In this document: positions 25,957 to 34,391 of the stretch, piece after piece
How positions within the stretch are numbered: the first letter of the stretch is position 1
How the letters are laid out: each line of letters starts with the position of its first letter
Assembly: GCA_020636095.1 (NCBI GenBank)
Contig: JACJYN010000009.1
Span: 124,001-188,000 of the forward strand
DNA: 64,000 bases
Direction: 5' to 3'
Origin: Lewinellaceae bacterium
GTDB lineage: Bacteria > Bacteroidota > Bacteroidia > Chitinophagales > Saprospiraceae
Notes under the pieces: model-generated
The model's input: only the letters and a program-made list of their open reading frames with translations
Databases searched by the model: none
Told to the model about the DNA's origin: nothing
Made by a program: the position numbers and the translations under genes

Positions 25957-26123
25957 TTAGAGCGTGTTGGGGATTTACCCTTTGGCCTGCAAATGTGCAT
26001 CTTTTGAACCTCATTTCGCCATTTTTTCGCCACGTAGCGATGCTATGCGGCTCAAAAATGGCTTCCTGAGAACCAAAATCTGCTCATTTTCGACATCAAA
26101 AGTAAATCCCCAACACGCTCTTA
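25957..26123. mobile_element. 161-bp MITE, family GAGYRTGTT, copy B
   Basis: The element at 25960-26120 starts GAGCGTGTTGGGGATTTA and ends TAAATCCCCAACACGCTC, an exact inverted repeat. TTA flanks both ends (25957-25959, 26121-26123). The middle (CTGCAAAT, TTCGCCA.TTTTTCGCC, GCTCAAAAATGGCTTC, GAGAAC) is clearly homologous to copy C, although the subterminal arms differ in sequence. Confidence 0.8.
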
Positions 26124-26190
26124 TCGGGTTGAGGTTGGGAAACACACCGTGCTTTTTCCAGTGCTCTTTTTCTGACGGGGTAGCGAATGG

Positions 26191-28683
26191 TTACCGCTGC
26201 ACCACCAGCTTCCCAACCCCTGCAAATCCATCCGCTTTGAGCTTTACCAGATACATCCCTGACGGCAGCTGGCTGACGTCCAGCGGCAGGGATGTTGCCT
26301 GGACCTTACCGAGGTATTCTGTCCGGACTTCATTCCCGGACAAGTCAGAAATGGTTAACCAGGCGTTGATATAGGCCTGCTGGCCACTGAGGTCCAGATA
26401 AGCCCGGCCGGCGGCCGGGTTAGGAGATAACTTCAAAGCGGCAACCCGGGCATTTGAGGTTTCACCAGTAGAGGCCAGGCATTCTGCATTGGATCCCAGG
26501 TGCAGGCGGATAACGGGCACGATGTTGTACCCAAAGCCGAGGGTGCTGAAGGCGCCCGTATTGCCCACATCCAGCACGCTGGCGTACTGGGGGTGGTTGA
26601 GTGAATCATTGACAAAAAAGGTAGCCTGGTAATCGATGGTATCGCAAACCTGCATGAAGCAGCTCTTAAAAAAGGAGTCGTAGCGCACCACCAACAGGTA
26701 GTAGGTGTCATCTTTGAGGTTTTCGCCCCCCCCATCGGCAGATATGGGAAGGTGGATCAGGCTGGTCCCGTCCAACTCAGAAAAAGTGTAGGAGTTACCG
26801 GCCAGGAAGGTGTAGCTTTCCGGGAGGATATCTCCACTGCCGTCCGTTTCACCGTTCCATTCATAGAGTAGTATCGTGACCTCGTCCCCTTGTAGTTGGT
26901 CAGCATTGGCAATGCCGAAGCTCATGGCGCAGGCATAGAAACCTTGCCCTTTCGGAACGTAAAAAATGTTGCCATAGCTATAAGACCTGCTTTCGGAAGG
27001 CGCAATGTCCCGGGTGGGGCCAAACTCCTTGGCAAAGGTGAAGTCCGAAACCTGGAAACGCCAGCGGAGGGTGTCATCCTGCGGCCTGGCGTCGGGTTGA
27101 TTGTGGCCGACGGCATAAAAAGCCTCGTACTCGCCGATTTCCTGCCGGGCGGCGGCTTCCAGGTTGCGATGGAAAAAGATATTTTCTACCAGGGAATCGA
27201 CGGGAATATCACCGTAAAGGAGGGTGTCGGCATAAATGATGGTGTTGTTGCTTTTTTTGCGGATCACCGCCTCCAGCCTTACATTCTCGGCGGTTTCGCT
27301 TCCAATATTGACGACATCGCAGAGCAGGGCCTGGTCCTGGAGCTGGCTTTTGGGCGTGACCGCATTGGGGGTGATGGCAAAGAAGTTGCGGTTGGCTTTC
27401 ATATCGCGCGCCGGCCTTTCCACCAGAGCAATATCATCCAGCACCCAGAAGTAGAAATCGGCTGCCCAGGTAAATTTCACGCGAAAATCGGAGCTGCCTT
27501 CCACCTCCGGTAATGCGAAATAGCCCACATTATTGAAGGGGGAAACCTCTTCAATATTGATTCGGGTAACGGGTGTTTGATAAGGATTGATATTGATAGG
27601 TTCACTCCAACTGGACCCTCCATTGGTGCTGTAGGCAAAGGAGGTGATAAATCGGGCCCCTCCCTGGGTTTGCGGCGCTCCATTGGCGAGATTGCCCAGC
27701 CATCCGAGCTGAGAAAACTGAAGCGCAAGCGGTGTTTCTACACTGGAAAGATCGATCGGTGGAGAGATCAATTCACACACGAAGGCTTTGGGCTGAAAGC
27801 CCTGTCCCGGCGGATTTCCCCCGGTATTGTAAATGTCGGCATTAAAAGCCATGGCGCCATCGTAAGCGGAGGGTGTGTGGATAAAGGCGTCCCGTCCGGC
27901 AAAAAAGAGCCCGAACCCTCCATCCACATCTCCGGCGGGCGACCATTTCCACAAGGAGTCGGGAGGAAAAACCGGGTTGGATACCCATCCGTTGCTTCCA
28001 TTATTGAAGCTCTCGTAAAAGACTGCGTTGGGCGGGCGGGCAGGATTTTCCGTACTCAGCAGCACATCGTCGATGAGCCAGGCGAATTCGTTATTGCCGC
28101 GCCATTCCCATTCCAGGTAGACCTGGGGCTGGTTGGCGGCGACTTCACTGATATCCAGCGTGACGAAATAAGCCTCGCCGTGGGCTAATTCCTGAATGGG
28201 AGCTATTTCGAACGCACCATTTTTTTTCAGCATAGCAAAAGGGCGGTAAACTCTATTGCCCGCGTTGGACATTACCCTGAGGATTGCGTTGTTTGCGGCA
28301 TTTTTACTGGCGGTACCGATGGCGGTTTGAAATTGCAGGAACACCTGGTTCTTGTCATTGCAGTCAATGGCTGAACTGGTCAGCCGGCTGATGTGCCCGT
28401 CATTGGGCAGGTTGCCGATAGCGCCCGAGTTGGCAATGGCAAACCCGTTGGCGGCAGTAGTGGATTTGAAATGAGATAAGGCCGGCGGCATACCCGCCAG
28501 CCCGCAACCACCGGGAGCGGAGCAGCCCTGCCAGATGACCCCGTTGCCTGAAATGTCTTCAGCGGCCCAGCCATCAGGCAGGGTTCCGCCTGAAAAGTCC
28601 GCCTCCCAAAAAGACTGGGTGGCGCCCGGAAGGGCATTCAATACAAAAAGGGCAAAGCACAAAAGAGTAGAGATATATTTCAT
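26191..28683 (-). CDS. Secreted T9SS type A sorting-domain protein (choice-of-anchor-like)
   Basis: The 830-residue protein starts at 28683 with a signal peptide (MKYISTLLCFALFVLNALPGATQ). Its N-terminal half has two beta-sandwich segments resembling choice-of-anchor J/MAM-like domains (SFWEADFSGGTLPDGW; VFYESFNNGSNGWVSN, then WLIDDVLLS and WVLDDIALVE). A middle CARDB-like region follows (LLCDVVNIGSETAENVRLEA). The C-terminus KLSPNPAAGRAYLDLSG ... GMYLVKLKADG is a type A sorting domain for export by the type IX system. No enzyme motif is visible; an adhesive or structural surface role is likely. An upstream in-frame ATG 20 codons earlier lacks a signal sequence. Confidence 0.88.
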   Translation of the reverse strand: MKYISTLLCFALFVLNALPGATQSFWEADFSGGTLPDGWAAEDISGNGVIWQGCSAPGGCGLAGMPPALSHFKSTTAANGFAIANSGAIGNLPNDGHISRLTSSAIDCNDKNQVFLQFQTAIGTASKNAANNAILRVMSNAGNRVYRPFAMLKKNGAFEIAPIQELAHGEAYFVTLDISEVAANQPQVYLEWEWRGNNEFAWLIDDVLLSTENPARPPNAVFYESFNNGSNGWVSNPVFPPDSLWKWSPAGDVDGGFGLFFAGRDAFIHTPSAYDGAMAFNADIYNTGGNPPGQGFQPKAFVCELISPPIDLSSVETPLALQFSQLGWLGNLANGAPQTQGGARFITSFAYSTNGGSSWSEPININPYQTPVTRINIEEVSPFNNVGYFALPEVEGSSDFRVKFTWAADFYFWVLDDIALVERPARDMKANRNFFAITPNAVTPKSQLQDQALLCDVVNIGSETAENVRLEAVIRKKSNNTIIYADTLLYGDIPVDSLVENIFFHRNLEAAARQEIGEYEAFYAVGHNQPDARPQDDTLRWRFQVSDFTFAKEFGPTRDIAPSESRSYSYGNIFYVPKGQGFYACAMSFGIANADQLQGDEVTILLYEWNGETDGSGDILPESYTFLAGNSYTFSELDGTSLIHLPISADGGGENLKDDTYYLLVVRYDSFFKSCFMQVCDTIDYQATFFVNDSLNHPQYASVLDVGNTGAFSTLGFGYNIVPVIRLHLGSNAECLASTGETSNARVAALKLSPNPAAGRAYLDLSGQQAYINAWLTISDLSGNEVRTEYLGKVQATSLPLDVSQLPSGMYLVKLKADGFAGVGKLVVQR

Positions 28684-28771
28684 AGGCAGAAATATAGGCA
28701 AAAAATGAGGAGGTTGTAAAGCCTGAATTCGTGAGTTGGCCATCTGGCTTACTAAGAGAAGGTTACAGCAA

Positions 28772-29767
28772 TTAATGCGCGAGCGTGCCGTTCTTCCGGA
28801 TCATTTGATATTCAACCTCCAATTGAGCTTTATCGACAGGTACGACGCCCACCTTTTCACAGACCTGGCCGCCGGCAAGGTTGGCCAGCAGGGCTATATC
28901 CTGAATGGGCATACCGAGTGAGAGGCCCAGTCCGGCAATCGCGAAGACGGTGTCGCCGGCGCCGCAAACGTCAGCGATGGTGCGGGGGTGGGTAGCCAGG
29001 ATTTCGCTATGGCCATTGCCGTCAAAGAAGATGCCCTTTTCGGATAGGGTGATCAGGGAATACTGATTACCCAGCTTGGCGTGGAGGTGCTCGGCGGCTT
29101 TCTTCAGAGAGGAAAGCTCCGGCTCTACCCGAAAGGGCAGCTGTGCCTGTATCTCTTTGAGGTTGGGTTTAAAAAGGGTGACATGGTTGTAGGTCCAGAA
29201 ATTGTCGAACTTGGGGTCAACGGCCGTAGGAATATCCCGTTTGATGGCTTCCAGCATTACCTCGTGGATCACCTTGTGGGTGAGCACTCCTTTATTATAA
29301 TCCTGAAAGAGAATAGCGTGAATAGGGCGGTTATCCAAAATATCCCGGATACCATCCAGCAGCAGGCCGGCTTCCTGCTCCGAAAGGCCATGGGTGTCTT
29401 CATCATCGACCCGGAGCAAATGTTGGTTAGCGGCGATGATTCGGGCCTTTACGGTCGTTTTTCTCTCTGCTGACCGGATCAGGCCTTTTCCGGACAGTTG
29501 GAGCTCCGGCAGGAGTTCAGCCAGTTGCCGGGCGTTTTCATCCTGTCCGATTACAGAGCACAGGTAGGGCGTAGCCCCGAGTGCTTTCAGGTTGAGCGCT
29601 ACATTGCCCGCCCCTCCCAGGCGGCTGTCCCTGCCCTGAAGGTGTACCACCGGTACGGGAGCTTCCGGCGATATGCGGTTGGCTTTTCCGGTGAGATACC
29701 GGTCGATCATTACGTCACCGACGATCAGAATATTCTGCTGTTGGAAGGAGTCGAAAGATAGGGCCAT
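28772..29767 (-). CDS. D-glycero-beta-D-manno-heptose-7-phosphate kinase (RfaE domain I type)
   Basis: The 331-residue PfkB-family sugar kinase phosphorylates heptose 7-phosphate for ADP-heptose and lipopolysaccharide core synthesis. NRISPEAPVPVVHLQGRDS is diagnostic for RfaE1/HldA-type kinases. RLGGAGNVALNLKALGA and the catalytic GAGDTVFAIAG near the C-terminus match the PfkB signatures. There is no fused nucleotidyltransferase domain, so a separate HldC-like enzyme would be needed. A promoter -7 box lies at 29798-29805, between this gene and the minisatellite. Confidence 0.9.
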   Translation of the reverse strand: MALSFDSFQQQNILIVGDVMIDRYLTGKANRISPEAPVPVVHLQGRDSRLGGAGNVALNLKALGATPYLCSVIGQDENARQLAELLPELQLSGKGLIRSAERKTTVKARIIAANQHLLRVDDEDTHGLSEQEAGLLLDGIRDILDNRPIHAILFQDYNKGVLTHKVIHEVMLEAIKRDIPTAVDPKFDNFWTYNHVTLFKPNLKEIQAQLPFRVEPELSSLKKAAEHLHAKLGNQYSLITLSEKGIFFDGNGHSEILATHPRTIADVCGAGDTVFAIAGLGLSLGMPIQDIALLANLAGGQVCEKVGVVPVDKAQLEVEYQMIRKNGTLAH

Positions 29768-29797
29768 TGTTCTTAGTTACTATAAAAAATGTTGAGG

Positions 29798-29805
29798 CAA
29801 AGGTA
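29798..29805 (-). promoter_or_regulatory. -7 element of the heptose kinase promoter
   Basis: On the minus strand the bases read TACCTTTG, a perfect TANNTTTG box, 30 bp before the start codon at 29767. It separates expression of this gene from the TolC-like gene across the minisatellite. Confidence 0.6.
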
Positions 29806-29959
29806 GAAAAAGTGGGTGGCAAAAGGGAGTGTTCGGAATTCGGAAAGCGGAAGTCGGAATTCGGAAAGCGGAAGTTTCTCACTTAAATGAGGTCCCCGGT
29901 GGTATTCTCCAAAATGTCCAAAGTTCAAACGAGGTACACACAAGGCCTCCCAATGTGTT

Positions 29960-30517
29960 CGTACATCGTACATCCCACACCGTACATCCCACACCGTACA
30001 TCCCACACCGTACATCCCACACCGTACATCCCACACCGTACATCCCACACCGTACATCCCACACCGTACATCCCACACCGTACATCCCACACCGTACATC
30101 CCACACCGTACATCCCACACCGTACATCCCACACCGTACATCCCACACCGTACATCCCACACCGTACATCCCACACCGTACATCCCACACCGTACATCCC
30201 ACACCGTACATCCCACACCGTACATCCCACACCGTACATCCCACATCGTACATCCCGTACACACACCGTACGTACATCCCACACCGTACATCCCACACCG
30301 TACATCCCACACCGTACATCCCACACCGTACATCCCACACCGTACATCCCACACCGTACATCCCACACCGTACATCCCACACCGTACATCCCACACCGTA
30401 CATCCCACACCGTACATCCCACATCGTACATCCCACACCGTACATCCCACACCGTACATCCCACACCGTACATCCCACACCGTACATCCCACACCGTACA
30501 TCCCACACCGTACATCT
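29960..30517. repeat. 14-bp minisatellite (CGTACATCCCACAC), about 37 units
   Basis: Twenty full units run from 29967 to 30246 and seventeen from 30271 to 30508, with a partial unit at each end. The middle 30247-30270 is a rearranged interruption containing ACACACAC and CGTACGTAC. Nearly all units are identical; a few end in AT rather than AC. Because 14 is not a multiple of three and the unit lacks stops in most frames, long open frames appear on both strands but are artefacts. The array lies between the 3' end of a TolC-like gene and the promoter of the heptose kinase gene. Near-perfect identity points to recent expansion. Confidence 0.95.
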
Positions 30518-30521
30518 CAAA

Positions 30522-31757
30522 TCACCTCCGCCCGCTAAGGAATTCCAGCTCCAGCTTTAGCAGGTTGTAGCGTTCTAAAACCTGAAGGTACTGGAAGCGG
30601 GCGTTCATTGCCTGCTCGAGGTTGCGCAGATAATCCTGATACTCGACGGCTCCCTGGGCGTAGGCCTTACGGGAAGCCTCGATCTGCTCCTTTGCCAGCG
30701 GCAACATTTCCTGGCGGATATAATCCAGAGACATCTGTTCTTTTTTGAGCGAGCTGATGAGCCGGCGCCGTTCATTCTCCAATTCTCTTTGAGTAGCTTC
30801 CAGTTCTGTTTCGCAAATTTCGGTTTGCACCTTCGCTCCTTCAATCCGGGCTCGAATGGCGCCCTGCCCCAGCGGTATATTCAGCCCGAGTTGATATCCG
30901 AAAAACGGAGAATCCCCGTCAACCATCTGGAGGAGGCCCGCCGTCCGAATCTGAGGCAACAACTTATTTTGCTCTACTTTCACCTGGGCGTTTGCCAGGT
31001 TGGCCTGCTGCTGCTGGAGTAATAAGCGAGGGTGGCCGTTGTTGACATACCAGTTGAAATAGCCGGCCGGCTCCGGCAGGCTGCGCCCTGCCACCTCATA
31101 GGCGGTATCTGAATACATCCAGTTGTTAAAAATCGTCAGCGCAATTTCATAATCTTCATTGGCCTGTAGCTGCCCCAGGGTAGCCTCTTTTTGCTTACCC
31201 TGGGCCGAAAGCACGGGGATTTTACCGGTTTCACCCAGTTCAAACCGCAATTGGGCCAGCTCTACCAACTCGGTGAAAAGGCCTACCTGCTCGCGCATTA
31301 ATTCCTGGAGGTTTCGGAAAAAAAGCACCTTATAATAAGCACGGGCGACTTGCCGCCTCAGTTCCAGTTGGTCGAGTTCAAGGCGGGCATTGCCCCAAAG
31401 GGCCTGCTGCCGGATGGCTTCCTCCCGGCGCCCCTTGGCGCCGGGCCAGTTAAAGTCCTGCCGCAATCCCAATGAATGGATGCCCCGGGTGCTGTTGGGG
31501 TCAACTTCGTCTCCGGAGACGAAAACACCGGTGTTAGGCAGGGAGGCTGCCGACCGGATCAATGCGTTTTGCTGTTCGATGAATTGCCGGTCCTGTTTCA
31601 GTTGAGGATAATTGCGGCTGGCTATACCGAAGGCTTCATCCAGGGTAAGAGGAACCGCCTGAGCTACTAATATAGCCGGCCCCAGCACCAGGATTAGTAT
31701 CGGGGCGAAAAACCCCAAGGATGGTTTCCACTTCAATTGCGCTATCTTTTGTTGCAT
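30522..31757 (-). CDS. TolC family outer-membrane efflux protein
   Basis: The 411-residue protein has a signal peptide (LILVLGPAILVAQ) followed by TLDEAFGIASRNYPQLKQDRQ, a typical start of the outer-membrane efflux domain. Two long helical repeats follow, with the second containing YQLGLNIPLGQGAIRARIEGAKVQ and QEMLPLAKEQIEASRKAYAQGAVEYQDYLRNLEQAMN. The trimer should form a periplasm-spanning channel, perhaps of the CusC/CzcC type. No inner-membrane pump or adaptor is encoded next to it, so its partner is elsewhere. The minisatellite begins 5 bp beyond the stop. Confidence 0.88.
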   Translation of the reverse strand: MQQKIAQLKWKPSLGFFAPILILVLGPAILVAQAVPLTLDEAFGIASRNYPQLKQDRQFIEQQNALIRSAASLPNTGVFVSGDEVDPNSTRGIHSLGLRQDFNWPGAKGRREEAIRQQALWGNARLELDQLELRRQVARAYYKVLFFRNLQELMREQVGLFTELVELAQLRFELGETGKIPVLSAQGKQKEATLGQLQANEDYEIALTIFNNWMYSDTAYEVAGRSLPEPAGYFNWYVNNGHPRLLLQQQQANLANAQVKVEQNKLLPQIRTAGLLQMVDGDSPFFGYQLGLNIPLGQGAIRARIEGAKVQTEICETELEATQRELENERRRLISSLKKEQMSLDYIRQEMLPLAKEQIEASRKAYAQGAVEYQDYLRNLEQAMNARFQYLQVLERYNLLKLELEFLSGRR

Positions 31758-31988
31758 ACCTTTTTCTTTTGCAAAGCGAGCGCCTCTTAATAATCAAAAG
31801 GCCTCGGAGGCTGAATATAAAGAGGATTATGGAAGCAAAGGGCAACGGAAGGGGAAAATTTTACCGGAAGCAGGAGCGGGACTTTCTAAATTCAGGAAGA
31901 TAGCCCAATAGGGCGATAAAACAATGCGATGGCCTCTCGTCCGCTGGAGAGGCCATCACACCCGGGGCATTCTGATGTTAAAGGGGCG

Positions 31989-32711
31989 TCAATTCAGCGA
32001 CTGTTTTCCTTTTCCATTGCCCTGGCAGTTGCCTTTTTTAGCGCCCTGGCAACATTGCCCCTGTTTGGCGCCTTTGTTCTGGCAACAACCTTTACCCTGC
32101 TTGGCCTCTTGTCCCTGGCAGCCCTGCCCCTTACCATCCGCAGCAATAATGGCATCAAAGTCGGCCTGAGCCAGCAACACCGGGCTGTAGGCGACCCCCT
32201 GGGCAGTGAGGTTTTTATTAAACGCCCGAAGGTGGTTGCCGGAAGCTTCCAGGAAGTAGAGGTAAGTGCTGCGCAGTGCTTCGTTTTGGACCGTCTCCAG
32301 GGCTTCCTTCAGGTCCCGGATATCGGCCTCCTCGACCCGGGCTCCCGCACGTAATGCCGCCTCCAGAGATTGTCCTCCACTGGCCATCAACTCATCATAG
32401 AGCTGCTGAAGTTCCTTGTTCTGGAATTTCCCGGCTTTATCGGCAGTGATGCTCTTGGGCAATCCAACTCCCTGTTCGGCAGCGAATGCGATGGCCCGGT
32501 CCAGATGGCGTTGTTCCGCCTCAGCAATATGGTTGAACACTTTGGCTTCCCATTTGGACTCCATGGCCAGATAAAAATCGCGGGCCAGTTTTTCTTCTTC
32601 CGCCAGGAAAATGAAATTTTCCTGATCGGCTTTCGCCAGGCTGGTTTGTGCCCGAAGTGCCTGAAACGCCGGCCAGGCGAGGGCTACTAAAACAATCAAA
32701 AGTTTCTTCAT
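31989..32711 (-). CDS. DUF2202 ferritin-like secreted protein with Cys/Gln/Lys-rich tail
   Basis: The 240-residue protein starts at 32711 with a signal peptide (KLLIVLVALAWPAFQALRAQ). The central domain is DUF2202, a four-helix ferritin-like fold, with FIFLAEEEKLARDFYLAMESKWE and HIAEAEQRHLDRAIAF supplying acidic and histidine ligands for a metal site. The last about 45 residues are low complexity: repeated KQG, CCQ and GQ elements with eight or so cysteines. Such a tail could bind metal ions or form disulfides. It is an appendage I do not associate with the family. An AT-rich, site-containing intergenic region lies upstream. Confidence 0.8.
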   Translation of the reverse strand: MKKLLIVLVALAWPAFQALRAQTSLAKADQENFIFLAEEEKLARDFYLAMESKWEAKVFNHIAEAEQRHLDRAIAFAAEQGVGLPKSITADKAGKFQNKELQQLYDELMASGGQSLEAALRAGARVEEADIRDLKEALETVQNEALRSTYLYFLEASGNHLRAFNKNLTAQGVAYSPVLLAQADFDAIIAADGKGQGCQGQEAKQGKGCCQNKGAKQGQCCQGAKKGNCQGNGKGKQSLN

Positions 32712-32750
32712 TTCTTGTCTGTTTATTTTATGTATCCATGTTTTCAGCAT

Positions 32751-33153
32751 TGCCGAAGGTAGCTTTCAGGCGCCTTTTATTTCTGTAATGTACATCACAG
32801 GCAGCGATGACTTTTGTCAGCCCCTGATCCTGTGGCCCCGCCGGAGCGATAGATAATCCAGGTAGTAAGGCGCCTTAATCGAGAAGCCAACAAGGCTCTT
32901 TTAGATAGCTGGCCCGAGAGCGTAACGGGTAATACTACCCATACGAACAGGCAGGTGAAGTACTGGGTCATGACAGCGGGTTTGGCGGATAAGATAACCC
33001 CTTGGCCGTCGCCCATCAATAACCCTGGTCATAGAAAGCTATGATTTTTGTCAGCCGGCGGCGGTGAGTTTTGCCTCCAGGCAGGAGCATCCTGGCCCAT
33101 CCCAATTGTACGATTTCTCCACCATAGCGACCGCCGGACGAAAAAGGAGGAAC
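32751..33153. other. Intergenic region with two TGA-N6-TCA palindromes
   Basis: No gene is evident. TGACTTTTGTCA (32808-32819) and TGATTTTTGTCA (33042-33053) are near-identical palindromes and resemble the inner part of the CRP/FNR-like sites found near the sulfur genes. Neither has a -7 box at the spacing seen there. Confidence 0.4.
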
Positions 33154-34332
33154 CTATACCAACCGTTTTACATTCGTCTCTGCCGACAAGCGCAGCTTTT
33201 CATCCAGATTGAGCAGGTTCAGCCCGGGCTTTTTGCCGGCTTCAATACTGCCCAGCTCGTTTTCAAAACCAAGGGCTTCAGCCCCGTTCAACGTTGCCCA
33301 GCGCAGCAGCATTTCGAAAGGCACATAAGATTGGAGGCGGGAAATGGTTTTCATCTCTTCCAGGACAGAAAGCTGCCAATTGGAGGTCAGGCTGTCGGTA
33401 CCGATCGTCATGCGAGCGCCCTCGTCGATGAAATGTTGATAAAAAGGCATCCTGTTTTCGATGTAGAGGTTGGCGTTGGCGCAGGTCGCCCAGTACACTT
33501 TATCACTCCAGGAATGAGCGGCCCGAATGTCTTCCGGCCCGGTCATGGTGTTGTGAACAAAGAGGGTGCGGCAACGGGGGTTCATCTGTTGCAGTGCATA
33601 GTGGATGGACGTTTTACCGGTAGGCTCAAAATGGGTGAGTGGGAAGCCAAAGGACTCGTAGAAATCTACAAAGCCGCCAGACTTGTAGAGAAAGAAATTG
33701 TCTTCGTGCTCGGTTTCCTGATTGTGGATGCTGACCGTGATGCCTTCCTCTTCATTGGCCTCATTGATCATGCTGAAAAGGCGGGGCGAGACCGTATAAG
33801 GGGCATGCGGCACACAACTCTTGCGGTTGCCTCCTGTATCGCTTTGGCCCTCGTAAACGTCCTTGTACATCGTGAACGTTTTCTGAGCGCCTTCATTTTG
33901 CAGGAAGTCAAACATCTCCACAAAGGTATAGTAACGGATGGAGCTACTTTCTTTCCGCGCTCTGGTATCCAGCTTGTTAGAAATGTCCCCAACGGCTACG
34001 ATCCCGTTTTCGTACATTTCCTGGTCGGCCCGGCTGATGGCGTCCAGGATTTCGTCCATGGGGATATCTCTGAATTTGACCACTTTTTGGAGGAAGGGCA
34101 GCAGGCCGGCGCCGGTATCGACGCGCCCTTTCATATGAGAGAGCTCCAGATGGCAGTGCGTATTGATAAAACCAGGCACAATGACTCCCTGGTGGATTTC
34201 CAGGCTGGCCGGGTCATGGCCCGCTCTTTTGTCGAGCCTCAACACCTTCCCTTCATCATCGACAACAATAACGCCTTCTTTCACCGGCGGGGTAGCAACG
34301 GGAAAGATAATATCCGCAGTGATCTTACGCAT
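33154..34332 (-). CDS. Amidohydrolase (cytosine/aminofutalosine deaminase-like)
   Basis: The 392-residue metal-dependent hydrolase belongs to the amidohydrolase superfamily. The HxH metal motif is in GFINTHCHLELSHMKG. Further ligands are likely in SIHNQE (His), VHNTM (His) and GTDSLTSNWQL (Asp). The first strands (ADIIFPVATPPVKEGVIVVDDEGKV) form the usual beta-sandwich. Bacteroidota proteins of this type are often called aminodeoxyfutalosine deaminase, but sequence alone does not settle the substrate. The start at 34332 (MRKITADIIF) is chosen; an upstream extension would overlap the DUF1015 gene. The two are adjacent on the same strand with a 59-bp gap. Confidence 0.8.
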   Translation of the reverse strand: MRKITADIIFPVATPPVKEGVIVVDDEGKVLRLDKRAGHDPASLEIHQGVIVPGFINTHCHLELSHMKGRVDTGAGLLPFLQKVVKFRDIPMDEILDAISRADQEMYENGIVAVGDISNKLDTRARKESSSIRYYTFVEMFDFLQNEGAQKTFTMYKDVYEGQSDTGGNRKSCVPHAPYTVSPRLFSMINEANEEEGITVSIHNQETEHEDNFFLYKSGGFVDFYESFGFPLTHFEPTGKTSIHYALQQMNPRCRTLFVHNTMTGPEDIRAAHSWSDKVYWATCANANLYIENRMPFYQHFIDEGARMTIGTDSLTSNWQLSVLEEMKTISRLQSYVPFEMLLRWATLNGAEALGFENELGSIEAGKKPGLNLLNLDEKLRLSAETNVKRLV

Positions 34333-34391
34333 TGGATTTTCCTTTTGAGGATGAAGATAACAATTTCTCTGCTTCGGTAAAAAACAGGCTG

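Noticed and set aside
29960..30517. CRISPR array
   Set aside because: The units are contiguous 14-bp tandem repeats without unique spacers, and no cas genes are near.
29773..30570. Overlapping long open frames on both strands across the 14-bp repeats (YIPHRTSHTVHP and GCTVWDVRCGMY proteins)
   Set aside because: A 14-bp unit without stops in most frames automatically yields 14-residue repeats in several frames on both strands; there is no start context or non-repeat domain.
33064..34380. 438-residue open frame on the plus strand
   Set aside because: It is antisense to the amidohydrolase, whose metal motifs and length are convincing; the plus frame has no recognisable domain.
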